A stretch of 41,976 bases of DNA. It comes from Flavobacteriales bacterium. Its GTDB lineage: Bacteria; Bacteroidota; Bacteroidia; Flavobacteriales; Flavobacteriaceae. The notes under the pieces are model-generated. The model saw only the letters and a list, made by a program, of their open reading frames with translations, had not been told where the DNA came from and did not search any database. The DNA lies in assembly GCA_004214185.1 (NCBI GenBank), contig SGZG01000009.1, forward strand, positions 1-41,976, in the 5' to 3' direction. Position 1 is the first letter of the stretch. Every line of letters begins with the position of its first letter. Below are positions 1-11,290 of this stretch, piece after piece. A program made the translations under genes and the position numbers.

Positions 1-1
1 T

Positions 2-3000
2 ACTAATAATAGATTAAATTTTGCTTCTGCAACTGATATTCCTGATTATCCAGATTTTTTGGATATTCAAATTAAATCCTTTAGTGACTTTTTTCAACTA
101 GAGACTAAGTCTGATGAGAGAACTGATGAAGGATTATTTAACACCTTCATGGAAAACTTCCCAATATCAGATTCAAGAAATCAGTTTGTTCTTGAATTTC
201 TTGATTATTTTGTTGATCCCCCAAGGTACTCGATTCAAGAATGTATTGAACGAGGATTAACTTATAGTGTTCCGTTGAAAGCTAGGCTTAAACTTTACTG
301 TACTGATGAGGAACATGAAGATTTTGAAACAATTGTTCAGGATGTTTATTTAGGAGTTATTCCTTATATGACACCAAGTGGTACTTTTATAATAAACGGT
401 GCTGAAAGAGTTGTTGTTTCTCAATTACATAGATCTCCAGGTGTTTTCTTTGGCCAATCATTTCATGCAAATGGAACTAAGTTATATTCAGCAAGAGTAA
501 TTCCTTTTAAAGGATCATGGATTGAGTTTGCAACTGATATTAACAGTGTTATGTACGCTTACATTGATAGAAAGAAGAAATTACCTGTTACAACTCTTCT
601 AAGAGCAATTGGTTTTGAAAGAGACAAGGATATTCTTGAAATTTTTGATTTAGCTGAAGAAGTTAAGGTTTCAAAGTCTGGATTAAAAAAATGTATTGGA
701 AGAAAATTAGCTGCTAGAGTTTTAAATTCATGGTTCGAGGATTTTGTTGATGAGGATACGGGTGAAGTTGTTTCTATCGAAAGAAACGAAATTGTGTTAG
801 ATCGAGATATTATCATAGACAAGGATAATATTGATGAAATATTAGAAACTAATACTAAGACAATCCTTTTACACAAGTTGGATGGACAACTTTCTGAGTA
901 TGCTATTATTCACAATACTTTACAGAAAGATCCAACAAATTCAGAAAAAGAAGCTGTTGAACACATTTACAGACAATTAAGAAATGCTGAACCGCCAGAT
1001 GAAGAAACTGCAAGAGGGATTATTGATAAGTTGTTTTTCTCTGATCAAAGATATAACCTTGGAGAAGTTGGTAGGTACAGGATGAATAAGAAATTAGGGC
1101 TTGACATTGATATGGAAATGTTGGTCTTAACAAAAGAAGACATTATTACTATAATTAAATATTTAATTGAACTAATTAACTCTAAAGCTGAAATTGATGA
1201 TATTGATCACCTTTCCAACAGAAGAGTAAGAACAGTTGGCGAACAATTATCTTCTCAATTTGGTGTTGGTCTTTCTAGAATGGCTAGAACCATCCGTGAA
1301 AGAATGAATGTTAGGGACAATGAGGTATTTACACCTATTGACTTGATTAATGCTAAAACTTTATCATCTGTAATTAATTCATTTTTCGGGACAAATCAAC
1401 TTTCTCAATTTATGGATCAAACAAATCCATTGGCTGAAATTACTCATAAAAGAAGACTTTCGGCACTGGGACCTGGTGGTTTGTCAAGAGAAAGGGCTGG
1501 TTTTGAAGTTAGGGATGTTCATTATACACATTATGGAAGGTTATGTCCTATCGAAACACCTGAGGGTCCAAATATTGGATTAATTTCTTCATTAGGAGTT
1601 TTTGCAAAAGTAAATAACTTAGGTTTTATTGAAACTCCTTACAGAAAAGTTGATAATGGAGTTATAGATCTGAAAAATCACAAATTTTTGTCTGCTGAAG
1701 AAGAAGAAGGAATGCTAATAGCTCAGGCAAATATTCCAAAAGACAAGAATGGAAAAATTCTGTCTGATAAAGTTATTGCTAGACAAGAAGCAGATTATCC
1801 AGTTGTTGACCCTGGTATGGTCAATTACACTGACGTTGCTCCCAATCAAATAGCCTCAATTTCTGCTTCATTAATTCCATTTTTAGAACATGATGATGCC
1901 AATAGGGCACTTATGGGATCGAATATGATGAGACAATCAGTTCCGTTATTAAGACCAGAATCTCCAATTGTAGGAACTGGGCTTGAAAGACAAGTTGCAT
2001 CTGATTCAAGGGTTTTAATTAATGCTGACTTTGATGGAAAAGTTATCTATGTCGATTCTCAAAAAATTACCATAAAATACAGCTTAACTGAAGATCAAAA
2101 ATTAACAAGTTTTGACAGCGACGAAAAGACGTATTCTCTAGTTAAGTTTAGAAAAACAAATCAAGGAACTTGTATTAACTTAAAGCCTATAGTTGTTAAA
2201 GGTGATAAAGTAAAAAAAGGTCAAGTTTTATGTGAAGGGTATGCTACTCAACAAGGTGAATTAGCTCTTGGAAGAAATTTAAAGGTTGCGTTTATGCCTT
2301 GGAAAGGATATAATTTCGAGGATGCAATTGTTATTTCAGAAAAAGTCGTCCGAGATGATGTTTTTACTTCTCTTCATATTGATGAATACTCGATTGATGT
2401 TAGAGATACGAAACTTGGAATGGAAGAGCTTACTAACGATATTCCTAATGTTAGTGAAGAAGCTACATCAAATCTTGACGAAAATGGTATGATAAGAGTA
2501 GGTGCTGAAGTTAAACCAGGGGATATATTAATTGGAAAAATCACACCAAAAGGTGAATCAGATCCAACACCTGAAGAAAAGCTTTTGAGAGCCATCTTCG
2601 GGGATAAGGCTGGTGATGTTAAAGATGCCTCTTTGAAAGCTCCACCATCTTTAAACGGTATTGTAGTCGATAAAAAATTGTTTACAAGACCAATTAAAGA
2701 TAAAAGAAAGAGGTCTGAAGATAAGGAATTGTTAGCTGAGCTAGCAAAAACGTATGATGTTAAGTTCGATGAGTTAAAGAAAATTTTAGTTGAAAAATTA
2801 TACAATATACTTTCAGGTAAAACATGTCAAGGTGTATTTAATGATTTAGAGGAGGAAGTATTACCTAAAGGAAAAAAATACTCTTTGAAAATGTTAAATC
2901 AAGTAGAAGAATATACTCACTTGGTTGGAGGTCAATGGACAGTCGATAAAAAAGTAAATGCATTAGTGATATCCCTTCTTCATAATTATAAGATCAAAGA

Positions 3001-3799
3001 AAATGATCTTCAAGGAATGTTAAGAAGAGAAAAGTTTACTATCTCAGTTGGAGATGAATTACCTCCAGGCATTTTAAAATTGGCAAAAGTTTATGTTGCT
3101 AAAAAGAGAAAACTTAAGGTTGGTGATAAAATGGCTGGTCGTCATGGAAATAAGGGTATCGTTGCTAGAATAGTACGTCAAGAAGATATGCCTTTCCTTG
3201 AAGATGGAACTCCGGTTGATATTGTGTTAAATCCTCTTGGTGTTCCTTCAAGAATGAACATTGGTCAAATATATGAAACTGTATTAGGATGGGCTGGTCA
3301 AAAGCTAGGTAGAAAATTTTCTACTCCAATTTTTGATGGAGCTACCATTGATCAGATAAACGAATTAACAGACGAAGCTGGTGTGCCTAAATTTGGTCAT
3401 ACCCATTTATATGATGGCGGTACTGGTAAAAGATTTGATCAAGCAGCCACAGTCGGAGTAATCTATATGCTCAAACTGGGGCATATGGTTGATGATAAAA
3501 TGCATTCTAGATCAATAGGTCCATATTCACTAATAACTCAGCAACCCCTTGGAGGAAAAGCTCAATTTGGTGGTCAAAGATTTGGTGAGATGGAAGTATG
3601 GGCTTTAGAAGCTTATGGTGCATCAAGTACTTTACAGGAAATATTAACCATTAAGTCTGATGACGTTCAAGGTAGAGCAAAAGCTTATGAAGCTATCGTC
3701 AAAGGGGAAACTATGCCTGATCCTGGTCTTCCAGAATCTTTTAACGTATTAATGCATGAATTAAAAGGTCTTGGTTTGGATATCAGATTAGAAGAATAA
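2..3799 (+). CDS. rpoB: DNA-directed RNA polymerase subunit beta (5' end outside window)
   Basis: This is the beta subunit of RNA polymerase, which forms the catalytic cleft together with beta'. The frame is open from base 2 and reads [19 protein letters not shown] before the TTG at 59. This matches the usual flavobacterial N-terminus, so the TTG is an internal Leu codon and the true start lies just upstream of the window. About 1265 residues are visible, close to full length. The rifampicin-pocket region (about 1381-1500, [19 protein letters not shown]) looks wild type. The nucleotide-site motif [14 protein letters not shown] (about 3115-3156) and the C-terminal [18 protein letters not shown] (about 3570-3623) are intact. 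rpoC follows after 17 bp, so the two are co-transcribed. Identification is secure. Confidence 0.98.
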   Translation, partial: TNNRLNFASATDIPDYPDFLDIQIKSFSDFFQLETKSDERTDEGLFNTFMENFPISDSRNQFVLEFLDYFVDPPRYSIQECIERGLTYSVPLKARLKLYCTDEEHEDFETIVQDVYLGVIPYMTPSGTFIINGAERVVVSQLHRSPGVFFGQSFHANGTKLYSARVIPFKGSWIEFATDINSVMYAYIDRKKKLPVTTLLRAIGFERDKDILEIFDLAEEVKVSKSGLKKCIGRKLAARVLNSWFEDFVDEDTGEVVSIERNEIVLDRDIIIDKDNIDEILETNTKTILLHKLDGQLSEYAIIHNTLQKDPTNSEKEAVEHIYRQLRNAEPPDEETARGIIDKLFFSDQRYNLGEVGRYRMNKKLGLDIDMEMLVLTKEDIITIIKYLIELINSKAEIDDIDHLSNRRVRTVGEQLSSQFGVGLSRMARTIRERMNVRDNEVFTPIDLINAKTLSSVINSFFGTNQLSQFMDQTNPLAEITHKRRLSALGPGGLSRERAGFEVRDVHYTHYGRLCPIETPEGPNIGLISSLGVFAKVNNLGFIETPYRKVDNGVIDLKNHKFLSAEEEEGMLIAQANIPKDKNGKILSDKVIARQEADYPVVDPGMVNYTDVAPNQIASISASLIPFLEHDDANRALMGSNMMRQSVPLLRPESPIVGTGLERQVASDSRVLINADFDGKVIYVDSQKITIKYSLTEDQKLTSFDSDEKTYSLVKFRKTNQGTCINLKPIVVKGDKVKKGQVLCEGYATQQGELALGRNLKVAFMPWKGYNFEDAIVISEKVVRDDVFTSLHIDEYSIDVRDTKLGMEELTNDIPNVSEEATSNLDENGMIRVGAEVKPGDILIGKITPKGESDPTPEEKLLRAIFGDKAGDVKDASLKAPPSLNGIVVDKKLFTRPIKDKRKRSEDKELLAELAKTYDVKFDELKKILVEKLYNILSGKTCQGVFNDLEEEVLPKGKKYSLKMLNQVEEYTHLVGGQWTVDKKVNALVISLLHNYKIKENDLQGMLRREKFTISVGDELPPGILKLAKVYVAKKRKLKVGDKMAGRHGNKGIVARIVRQEDMPFLEDGTPVDIVLNPLGVPSRMNIGQIYETVLGWAGQKLGRKFSTPIFDGATIDQINELTDEAGVPKFGHTHLYDGGTGKRFDQAATVGVIYMLKLGHMVDDKMHSRSIGPYSLITQQPLGGKAQFGGQRFGEMEVWALEAYGASSTLQEILTIKSDDVQGRAKAYEAIVKGETMPDPGLPESFNVLMHELKGLGLDIRLEE

Positions 3800-3816
3800 T
3801 AAAATAAAAACTCATT

Positions 3817-6800
3817 ATGTCTAGAAAAATTGAAATTAATAAATCTAAAAAATTTTCAAAAATATCAATAGGATTAGCATCACCAGAAACTATTTTAGGA
3901 TCTTCTAGAGGTGAAATTCTTAAACCAGAAACAATTAATTATAGAACTCATAAACCTGAGAGGGATGGTTTGTTTTGTGAAAGAATTTTTGGACCCGTAA
4001 AGGATTATGAATGTGCTTGTGGTAAATATAAAAGAATTAGATACAAAGGAATAATATGTGACAGATGTGGAGTTGAAGTAACTGAGAAAAAAGTTCGAAG
4101 AGATAGGGTAGGTCATATTGATTTAGTTGTCCCTGTTGCTCACATTTGGTATTTTAGATCTCTTCCTAACAAAATCGGTTATTTATTAGGTCTCCCTTCC
4201 AAGAAGCTTGATATGATAATTTATTACGAGAGATATGTTGTCATTCAACCAGGTCTAGCAGTTAATGCAGAAGGTGAGCCTGTTAATAAGATGGATTTTT
4301 TAACTGAAGAGGAATATATTTCTATCACAGACAATTTGCCTTCAGAAAATCAGTTTTTAGATGATGAAGATCCAAACAAGTTTATCGCTAAAATGGGTGC
4401 CGAATGTTTAATTGAACTTCTTTCAAGAATCGATCTAAATGAACTTTCCTACGAGCTAAGGCATAAAGCTAATACTGAAACTTCAAAGCAAAGGAAAATG
4501 GAAGCTTTAAAGAGACTACAAGTAGTTGAATCCTTCAAAGAATCCAATATCAATAGAGAAAATAAACCTGAATGGATGGTTTTAAAGGTAATACCTGTGA
4601 TTCCACCAGAACTAAGACCTCTCGTTCCACTAGATGGAGGAAGATTTGCAACTTCAGATCTAAATGATTTGTATAGAAGAGTTATTATTAGAAATAATAG
4701 ATTAAAAAGGTTAGTTGAAATTAAGGCGCCTGAGGTTATTTTAAGAAATGAGAAGAGAATGCTTCAAGAATCTGTAGATTCACTTTTTGATAACACTCGA
4801 AAATCCTCAGCAGTTAAAACAGATGCAAACAGACCTCTTAAATCTCTTTCTGATTCACTAAAGGGGAAACAAGGTAGGTTTCGTCAAAATCTTTTAGGTA
4901 AGAGGGTTGATTATTCCGCTAGATCCGTGATTGTTGGTGGACCAGAGCTTAAACTATTTGAGTGCGGTTTACCTAAAAACATGGCTGCAGAATTATACAA
5001 ACCTTTTATAATTAGAAAGTTAATAGAAAGAGGAATAGTAAAAACAGTTAAGTCTGCAAAGAAAATTATTGATCGAAGAGAGCCTATAGTGTGGGATATA
5101 TTAGAAAATGTTTTGAAAGGGCATCCAGTTCTATTAAACAGAGCTCCAACTTTGCACAGACTTGGTATTCAGGCATTTCAACCAATTTTAATTGAAGGAA
5201 AAGCTATCCAAGTACATCCTTTAGTTTGTACTGCATTTAATGCTGATTTTGACGGTGATCAAATGGCAGTTCATCTACCGCTCGGTCCTGAAGCTATTTT
5301 AGAAGCTCAGCTTTTAATGTTAGCATCACACAATATACTAAACCCAGCTAATGGTTCTCCAATTACAGTTCCATCTCAGGATATGGTTTTGGGTCTTTAC
5401 TACATGACTAAATTACTTAAGTCAACTAAAGACCAGAAAGTTAAGGGAGAGGGATTAACCTTTTACTCATCTGAAGAAGTTAATATTGCTTACAATGAGG
5501 AAAGAGTTGATCTTAATGCTATGATAAAAATTAGAGCTAAAGACTTTGATGAATCAGGAAATTTAGTTTATAAAATTATTGAAACTACTGTTGGGAGAGT
5601 ATTATTTAACCAGGTTGTTCCTGAAAAGGCAGGATTTATAAACGAAGTCTTAACTAAAAAATCTCTTCGTGATATTATCGGTAATATTTTAAAATTAACA
5701 AGTGTTCCTGAAACAGCAGAGTTTTTAGATAAAATAAAATCAATGGGATTCTCGTTTGCATTTGAAGGCGGATTATCCTTTAGTTTGGGGGATATTATGA
5801 TCCCACCAGAGAAACATGAAATGATTGCTAAGGCTAATGGAGAAGTTGATGGCATTATGGCTAATTACAATATGGGATTAATAACTAATAATGAACGTTA
5901 TAATCAGGTGATTGATGTATGGACATCTGCTAATGCTACATTGACTGAATTAGCAATGAAGAGGATTAGTGAAGATAAACAAGGTTTTAATTCTGTATTC
6001 ATGATGTTAGATTCTGGTGCAAGAGGTTCGAAAGAACAAATACGTCAGTTGACTGGGATGAGAGGATTAATGGCAAAACCTAAAAAGGCAAGTGCTAGTG
6101 GTGGTGAAATTATTGAAAATCCAATTCTATCTAATTTTAAAGAAGGACTATCAATTTTAGAATATTTTATTTCTACCCACGGTGCTAGAAAAGGTCTTGC
6201 AGATACTGCATTAAAAACTGCTGATGCTGGATATTTAACCAGAAGGTTAGTTGATGTAGCTCAAGATGTTATCATCTATGACAAAGACTGTAACACTTTG
6301 AGGGGAATTACTGTTGAAGCTTTAAAGAAAAATGAAGAAATAGTTGAAACTTTAGGAGAAAGAATTTTAGGAAGAGTTTCTCTTCATGATGTATATAATC
6401 CATTAAATGATGAGTTAATTGTCAAAGCAGGTGAAGAAATATCCAATGAAATAGTTAAACTGATTGAGTTAACTCCAATAGAGAAGGTTGAGGTTAGGTC
6501 TCCATTAACTTGTGAATCTCCCAGAGGAGTTTGTGCTAAATGTTATGGAAGAAATTTAGCTACTGGAAAAATGGTTCAAAATGGAGAGGCTGTTGGTGTT
6601 GTAGCTGCTCAATCCATTGGTGAACCTGGAACTCAGCTTACACTTAGAACTTTTCATGTTGGTGGAATTGCAGGAAATATTTCAGAAGAAAATAGTCTTT
6701 CAGTTAGATTTGATGGTTTAGCTGAAATTGAAGACCTTAAAGTTGTAAAATCTAAAGATTCTGAAGGTAAAAATGTAAATATTGTAATTTCTAGAACTTG

Positions 6801-8124
6801 CGAATTAAAAGTTCTTGATAAAAAATCTGGTATTGTTCTAAGTACAAATATAATTCCTTACGGCTCAACCATCTTGATTAAGGATGGCCAAGAGTTAAAA
6901 AAGGGTGATATTGTTTGTCAATGGGATCCATACAACGGAGTAATTATTTCAGAATTTGGAGGTAAAATTGAATATGAAAATATTGAACAGGGTGTCACTT
7001 ATCAAGTCGAAATTGATGAACAAACTGGATTCAAAGAAAAGGTAATTTCCGAATCTAGAAATAAAAAAGTTGTTCCGACTTTATTAATCAATGATGTAAA
7101 AGGAAAAAATGTAAGAACCTACAATTTACCTGTTGGAGCTCACATTATGGTTGAGGATGGTGATAAGGTTGAGGCAGGAAAAATTTTAGTTAAGATTCCA
7201 AGAAAATCAGCTAAATCTGGTGATATTACTGGAGGTTTACCAAGAGTTACAGAACTTTTTGAGGCAAGAAATCCATCTAACCCTGCTGTTGTAAGTGAAA
7301 TTGATGGTGTCGTAAGTTTCGGTAAAATAAAAAGAGGAAACAGAGAAATTATAATAGAATCTAAAACAGGAGAGATTAAGAAATATTTAGTTAAACTTTC
7401 TAACCAAATTTTGGTTCAAGAAAATGATTTTGTCAAAGCTGGAATGCCTCTATCTGATGGATCTATAACTCCGAATGATATATTGAATATTAAAGGACCC
7501 TCTGCTGTTCAACAATATTTAGTTAATGAGGTACAAGAAGTCTATAGATTACAAGGTGTTAAAATTAATGATAAGCACTTTGAAGTTTTAATTAGACAAA
7601 TGATGCAGAAAGTTAAAATTCAAGATTCTGGAGATACTACCTTCCTTGAGGGTCAATTAATTCATAAAAATGAATTTATTTCTGAAAATGATAATCTATT
7701 CAATAAAAAAATTGTTGAATCTGTTGGAGCCTCTGAAAATTTAAAAGAAGGTCAAGTAATAACGGCAAGAGACTTAAGGGATGAAAATTCACTACTTAAA
7801 AGAGAAGATAAGGAGCTTGTTATTGCTCGAGATGCAGTTAATGCAACTGCAACTCCAATATTACAAGGTATAACTAGAGCCTCACTTCAAACTAAATCTT
7901 TTATATCGGCTGCATCTTTCCAAGAAACAACTAAAGTTCTTAATGAAGCGGCTGTTAATGCAAAAGTTGATAATTTAAGAGGCTTAAAAGAAAATGTAAT
8001 AGTTGGTCATAAGATCCCGGCAGGAACAGGAAATAGAAACTTTAATGACATCATTGTTGGTTATGTTGATGAATATGAAGAGCTTTTAGCAAAAAAGAAC
8101 TTAACTTTTAATGAAGAAATCTAA
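3817..8124 (+). CDS. rpoC: DNA-directed RNA polymerase subunit beta'
   Basis: This is the beta' subunit, carrying the Mg-binding catalytic loop of RNA polymerase. The 1435-residue length is normal for Flavobacteriia. The N-terminal zinc ribbon has cysteines at about 66, 68, 81 and 84 (CACGKY...CDRC). The catalytic NADFDGDQ is at about 475-482. A second cysteine cluster ([15 protein letters not shown]) lies near nt 6510-6555, followed by the trigger-loop/bridge region [16 protein letters not shown]. The start is ATG 17 bp after the rpoB stop, with an A/T-rich leader and no Shine-Dalgarno sequence. The last 14 bases overlap the downstream DUF3467 gene, which suggests translational coupling. Confidence 0.98.
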   Translation: MSRKIEINKSKKFSKISIGLASPETILGSSRGEILKPETINYRTHKPERDGLFCERIFGPVKDYECACGKYKRIRYKGIICDRCGVEVTEKKVRRDRVGHIDLVVPVAHIWYFRSLPNKIGYLLGLPSKKLDMIIYYERYVVIQPGLAVNAEGEPVNKMDFLTEEEYISITDNLPSENQFLDDEDPNKFIAKMGAECLIELLSRIDLNELSYELRHKANTETSKQRKMEALKRLQVVESFKESNINRENKPEWMVLKVIPVIPPELRPLVPLDGGRFATSDLNDLYRRVIIRNNRLKRLVEIKAPEVILRNEKRMLQESVDSLFDNTRKSSAVKTDANRPLKSLSDSLKGKQGRFRQNLLGKRVDYSARSVIVGGPELKLFECGLPKNMAAELYKPFIIRKLIERGIVKTVKSAKKIIDRREPIVWDILENVLKGHPVLLNRAPTLHRLGIQAFQPILIEGKAIQVHPLVCTAFNADFDGDQMAVHLPLGPEAILEAQLLMLASHNILNPANGSPITVPSQDMVLGLYYMTKLLKSTKDQKVKGEGLTFYSSEEVNIAYNEERVDLNAMIKIRAKDFDESGNLVYKIIETTVGRVLFNQVVPEKAGFINEVLTKKSLRDIIGNILKLTSVPETAEFLDKIKSMGFSFAFEGGLSFSLGDIMIPPEKHEMIAKANGEVDGIMANYNMGLITNNERYNQVIDVWTSANATLTELAMKRISEDKQGFNSVFMMLDSGARGSKEQIRQLTGMRGLMAKPKKASASGGEIIENPILSNFKEGLSILEYFISTHGARKGLADTALKTADAGYLTRRLVDVAQDVIIYDKDCNTLRGITVEALKKNEEIVETLGERILGRVSLHDVYNPLNDELIVKAGEEISNEIVKLIELTPIEKVEVRSPLTCESPRGVCAKCYGRNLATGKMVQNGEAVGVVAAQSIGEPGTQLTLRTFHVGGIAGNISEENSLSVRFDGLAEIEDLKVVKSKDSEGKNVNIVISRTCELKVLDKKSGIVLSTNIIPYGSTILIKDGQELKKGDIVCQWDPYNGVIISEFGGKIEYENIEQGVTYQVEIDEQTGFKEKVISESRNKKVVPTLLINDVKGKNVRTYNLPVGAHIMVEDGDKVEAGKILVKIPRKSAKSGDITGGLPRVTELFEARNPSNPAVVSEIDGVVSFGKIKRGNREIIIESKTGEIKKYLVKLSNQILVQENDFVKAGMPLSDGSITPNDILNIKGPSAVQQYLVNEVQEVYRLQGVKINDKHFEVLIRQMMQKVKIQDSGDTTFLEGQLIHKNEFISENDNLFNKKIVESVGASENLKEGQVITARDLRDENSLLKREDKELVIARDAVNATATPILQGITRASLQTKSFISAASFQETTKVLNEAAVNAKVDNLRGLKENVIVGHKIPAGTGNRNFNDIIVGYVDEYEELLAKKNLTFNEEI

Positions 8125-8425
8125 TACTAAACAAAATGGATTAAACCTTGAGCTAGATGAAAATTTAGCTCAAGGGATATATTCCAATTTAGCTTTGATA
8201 AACCACTCCATTTCTGAGTTTGTTGTTGATTTTGTAAATGTAATGCCAGGGGTTCCCAAGGCTAAAGTTAGATCTCGAATTATACTTACTCCTCAACATG
8301 CCAAAAGATTTTCAAAAGTTCTTCAAGAAAATATTTCAAAGTTTGAGAGATCAAATGGAGAGATTAAAGAATATGAAAATCAAAAACCTATTCAATTAAA
8401 TTTTGGCCCAACTGGTGAGGCATAA
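8111..8425 (+). CDS. DUF3467 family small protein downstream of rpoC
   Basis: This 104-residue protein starts inside the end of rpoC (14-base overlap in another frame), so its translation is probably coupled to that of beta'. The sequence ([51 protein letters not shown]) matches my recollection of DUF3467, a family of unknown function commonly found after rpoBC in Bacteroidota. I see no signal peptide or membrane segment, so it is likely cytosolic. Its position suggests a role linked to transcription, but this is inference from context only. It is the last gene of the rpoBC operon; a hairpin starts immediately after the stop codon. Confidence 0.85.
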   Translation: MKKSNTKQNGLNLELDENLAQGIYSNLALINHSISEFVVDFVNVMPGVPKAKVRSRIILTPQHAKRFSKVLQENISKFERSNGEIKEYENQKPIQLNFGPTGEA

Positions 8426-8455
8426 TTAAAATTCCGATTTATTATGGAATTTTAA
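8426..8455. terminator. Perfect hairpin between convergent DUF3467 gene and prfC
   Basis: Arms TTAAAATTCC (8426-8435) and GGAATTTTAA (8446-8455) are perfect reverse complements separated by a 10-base loop. The hairpin begins on the base after the DUF3467 stop and includes the prfC stop codon and its last codons. There is no long T tract on either side, so it is either a weak bidirectional terminator or an mRNA 3'-end stabilising stem. Only two G/C pairs per arm are present, so folding strength is modest. Confidence 0.5.
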
Positions 8456-10012
8456 AGAAGGGTATTTTTGTTTGGTCATTTCTAATGTAAATGATGAATC
8501 AGCCAAGAATACAAGTTCCCCACTTTTGTCTTTAGCTAAAAACTTATATTTTAATTTTTTAAAATCTAAAAACTCTACACTTTTATTACTTTCTGTTTCA
8601 ATCCAACAAGCTTTGTGAATATTAAGATTTTCATAAGAACATTTTGCACCATATTCATGTTCTAATCTATATTGTATGACTTCAAACTGCAATGCTCCTA
8701 CTGTTCCAATAATTTTCCTTCCGTTCATTTCCAAAATAAATAGTTGAGCTACTCCCTCATCCATTAATTGATCAATTCCTTTAGCGAGCTGTTTGGATTT
8801 CATTGGATCTAAATTATTTATATATCTAAAATGTTCGGGAGAAAAACTGGGAATTCCTTTAAAAATTATTTTTTCACCCTCGGAAAAAGAGTCACCAATC
8901 TTAAAATTTCCAGAATCATGAACACCAACTATGTCTCCAGGAAATGATTCATTTACAATTTCTTTTTTTTCAGCAAAAAATGCATTTGGACTACTAAATT
9001 TAAATTTTTTGTTTGACCTTACATGTAAGTAAGGTGTATTTCTTTTAAATCTTCCGGAAACAATTTTTATAAATGCTAATCTATCTCTGTGTTTTGGATC
9101 CATATTGGCATGAATTTTAAATATAAAGCCTGTAAATTTATTTTCATTGGGTTCAACAATTCGCTCATCACTATTTTTCCTCGTTGGAGGTGGTGCAACT
9201 GAAATGAAACAATCTAATAGTTCTTTAACACCAAAATTGTTTAAAGCTGATCCAAAAAAAACAGGTTGCTGCTTACAGTTTAAATAGTCTTCTTCAGAAA
9301 AGTTAGGGTATACCTCATTAATAATCTCAATTTCTTCAACCAGTTTATTAGCAGCATTTTCACCAACTAACTCCTTTACTATAGGGTCATCAATGTTGTT
9401 TATTTTAATTGATTCAGAGATTTTTTGTTTATTTTCTTCTTTAAACAACATTATATTTTTTTCCCAGAGATTATATACCCCTTGGAAATCATAACCCATT
9501 CCTATTGGAAAACTTAAAGGGCATACTTTGAAATTTAATTTTTTTTCTACTTCATCTAAAAGATCAAAACCATCCTTTCCTTCTCGATCAAGTTTATTAA
9601 TAAATACAATAATTGGTATTTTTCTCATCTTGCAAACTTCTACTAGTTTTTCAGTTTGTTCCTCAACTCCCTTAGCAACATCAATAACAACAATTACACT
9701 ATCTACAGCAGTTAAGGTTCTATAAGTATCTTCTGCAAAATCTTTATGTCCTGGTGTATCTAAAATATTGATTTTAATATCTCTGTAATTGAAAGCTAAA
9801 ACTGATGTAGAAACAGAAATTCCTCTTTGTTTTTCAATTTCCATAAAATCACTAGTAGCTGATTTTTTTATCTTTTGTGACTTTACAGCGCCCGCTTCTT
9901 GAATAGCTCCACCAAATAGAAGAAGTTTTTCAGTAAGTGTAGTTTTTCCAGCATCAGGATGTGATACGATCCCAAAAGTTCTCCTTCTATTAATTTCTTC
10001 TAAAAAATTCAT
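8426..10012 (-). CDS. prfC: Peptide chain release factor 3
   Basis: This is a translational GTPase that removes RF1/RF2 from the ribosome after peptide release. Its motifs are G1 SHPDAGKTT (residues 17-25), DTPGHKDF, and NKLDREGKDG (G4), followed by the RF3-type C-terminal domains. I place the start at ATG 10012. This gives MNFLEEINRRRTFGIVSHPD and 528 residues, almost exactly the length of E. coli RF3 (529). The frame stays open to an upstream ATG at 10048, but a perfect TAnnTTTG box (10034-10027) lies between the two, so the longer form would begin upstream of the likely transcription start. The gene is convergent with the rpoBC operon and divergent from idi. Confidence 0.95.
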   Translation of the reverse strand: MNFLEEINRRRTFGIVSHPDAGKTTLTEKLLLFGGAIQEAGAVKSQKIKKSATSDFMEIEKQRGISVSTSVLAFNYRDIKINILDTPGHKDFAEDTYRTLTAVDSVIVVIDVAKGVEEQTEKLVEVCKMRKIPIIVFINKLDREGKDGFDLLDEVEKKLNFKVCPLSFPIGMGYDFQGVYNLWEKNIMLFKEENKQKISESIKINNIDDPIVKELVGENAANKLVEEIEIINEVYPNFSEEDYLNCKQQPVFFGSALNNFGVKELLDCFISVAPPPTRKNSDERIVEPNENKFTGFIFKIHANMDPKHRDRLAFIKIVSGRFKRNTPYLHVRSNKKFKFSSPNAFFAEKKEIVNESFPGDIVGVHDSGNFKIGDSFSEGEKIIFKGIPSFSPEHFRYINNLDPMKSKQLAKGIDQLMDEGVAQLFILEMNGRKIIGTVGALQFEVIQYRLEHEYGAKCSYENLNIHKACWIETESNKSVEFLDFKKLKYKFLAKDKSGELVFLADSSFTLEMTKQKYPSLKFHNKSEF

Positions 10013-10026
10013 AATTACATTTGTTT

Positions 10027-10034
10027 CAAAAATA
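10027..10034 (-). promoter_or_regulatory. Candidate -7 box of prfC
   Basis: On the minus strand this reads TATTTTTG, an exact match to the Bacteroidota -7 consensus TAnnTTTG. It ends 14 bases before ATG 10012. No convincing -33 TTTG lies at the expected 17-23 base distance. The box supports the shorter prfC start. Confidence 0.5.
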
Positions 10035-10089
10035 CCATTGTTTTTCAAATAATATGTTTCTATTTTTTTAAAATGTGTAACTTTAAAAT

Positions 10090-10620
10090 GTGAATAAAGA
10101 GATGGTTATTCTTGTTGATGAATATGATAATCCCTTAGGTCTAATGGAAAAAATTAGAGCTCATGAGAAGGGTTTTTTACATAGAGCCTTTTCAGTTTTT
10201 TTGATTAATGATTCAAATCAACTATTAATTCAGAGAAGAGCATTAAATAAATATCATTCACCAGGTCTTTGGACCAATACTTGCTGTAGTCATCCTAGAG
10301 ACCGTGAATCAATAATGGAAGCAGCTAATAGACGTCTTTATGAAGAAATGGGAATAAAAGCAAAATTAAAACCATTATTATCATTTATTTATAAAGCAAA
10401 ATTTGATAATGGCTTAACTGAACATGAATTTGATCACGTTGTTTATGGAAAATTTGATGGAGAACCAAATATAAATCATGATGAAGTTTCAGATTGGAAT
10501 TGGCAAGATATTGATTTTTTAAAAAGTGATTTGGTTAATAATCCAATAAATTACACTGCTTGGTTTAAAATAATTTTTGAAGAATTTTATAATAAAATTA
10601 AAAATGAAAGTAACAGTTAG
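10090..10620 (+). CDS. idi: Isopentenyl-diphosphate delta-isomerase, type 1 (Nudix fold)
   Basis: This enzyme interconverts isopentenyl and dimethylallyl diphosphate in isoprenoid synthesis. The 176 residues contain the type-1 signature: the catalytic-cysteine region NTCCSHPRDR (Cys65/66, His68), RRALNKYHSPGLWTN, and the Nudix-like helix AANRRLYEEMG. The listed start is GTG (MNKEMVILVDEYD). ATG 10102 would give MVILVDEYD and cannot be excluded; relatives usually have a few residues before VILV, which favours the GTG. The 3' end overlaps the following pterin synthase by 17 bases, indicating one transcript. A TAACTTTA sequence at 10078-10085 resembles a -7 box with one mismatch. Confidence 0.93.
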   Translation: MNKEMVILVDEYDNPLGLMEKIRAHEKGFLHRAFSVFLINDSNQLLIQRRALNKYHSPGLWTNTCCSHPRDRESIMEAANRRLYEEMGIKAKLKPLLSFIYKAKFDNGLTEHEFDHVVYGKFDGEPNINHDEVSDWNWQDIDFLKSDLVNNPINYTAWFKIIFEEFYNKIKNESNS

Positions 10621-11014
10621 TAGAAAAGCCCATTTTAATGCGGCTCATCGTCTTTATGTCGAAGATTGGTCTGAAGAAAAAAACAATAAAGTTTTTGGAA
10701 AATGTTGTAATGAAAATTACCATGGTCATAATTATGAGTTAGTGGTTGATGTTATTGGAGATATTGATAAGACAACAGGAATTGTAATAGATCTTAAAGT
10801 TTTAAAAGATATTATTAAAGAAGAAATTGAAGAAGTCCTTGATCATAAAAATTTAAATCTTGATGTGCCATATTTCAAAAAAGTCATTCCTACTGCTGAA
10901 AATATATGTATTTTTATTTGGGATATCATGAGAAAAAAAATTTCAAAAGACAAGGACATAGCAGTTACACTTTATGAAACTCCCAGAAATTTTGTTAAAT
11001 ATTCTGGAAATTAA
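10604..11014 (+). CDS. 6-pyruvoyl-tetrahydropterin synthase / 6-carboxytetrahydropterin synthase family protein
   Basis: This enzyme converts dihydroneopterin triphosphate to 6-pyruvoyl- or 6-carboxy-tetrahydropterin. From ATG 10604 (MKVTVSRKAHFNAAHRL) it is 136 residues; an upstream in-frame ATG at 10577 lies inside idi and adds residues untypical of the family. Zinc ligands are His15, His40 and His42, the catalytic Cys is in FGKCCNENYHGHNY (34/35), the catalytic His is in LDHKNLNLDVPYF (His81), and the substrate motifs are PTAEN and YETPRNFVKY. These blocks resemble animal-type 6-pyruvoyl-tetrahydropterin synthase more than short QueD enzymes. I therefore leave the gene symbol open. It overlaps idi by 17 bases. 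Confidence 0.88.
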   Translation: MKVTVSRKAHFNAAHRLYVEDWSEEKNNKVFGKCCNENYHGHNYELVVDVIGDIDKTTGIVIDLKVLKDIIKEEIEEVLDHKNLNLDVPYFKKVIPTAENICIFIWDIMRKKISKDKDIAVTLYETPRNFVKYSGN

Positions 11015-11023
11015 ATTAATATT

Positions 11024-11290
11024 ATGGCTAGTATAAAAAATTTAAAAAAGGATTTAAATAATATAATTGGAGAAATTATTCAAAATATCAATCTTTGGCA
11101 ATTAGAAAATTCTGATGTAGACTTAAAAAAAAGTGAAAAATTAATTGATGAATGTTTTCACACATTTGATGATTTCATAAAAAAAATTCACAAAAAGGAC
11201 ATAGAAAATAAGAATAAATATTTTAAGGCTTTGAGCTTTGAGCTAACTGAAGCAACGGTCAAACTCGTTAAAAAATTTAATTCACTCTAG
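11024..11290 (+). CDS. Small helical protein of unknown function
   Basis: An 88-residue, lysine- and glutamate-rich protein starting MASIKNLKKDLNNIIGEII, nine bases after the pterin synthase stop. It looks entirely helical (hydrophobic residues recur every 3-4 positions) and has no signal peptide or membrane segment. I recall similar short proteins in the same place in other flavobacterial genomes but know no function. The last 14 bases overlap the end of the convergent lipoprotein gene. It is probably the third gene of the idi operon. Confidence 0.72.
   Translation: MASIKNLKKDLNNIIGEIIQNINLWQLENSDVDLKKSEKLIDECFHTFDDFIKKIHKKDIENKNKYFKALSFELTEATVKLVKKFNSL

Noticed and set aside
59-61. TTG at 59 as the rpoB start
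   Set aside because: The frame is open to base 2, and the 19 residues before it match the normal RpoB N-terminus. The gene is cut by the window edge.
2374-2805. Open frame antisense to rpoB
   Set aside because: Low-complexity serine/phenylalanine-rich translation, a shadow of the real gene. The same applies to the other antisense frames in rpoB, rpoC, fabH, cinA and ftsY.
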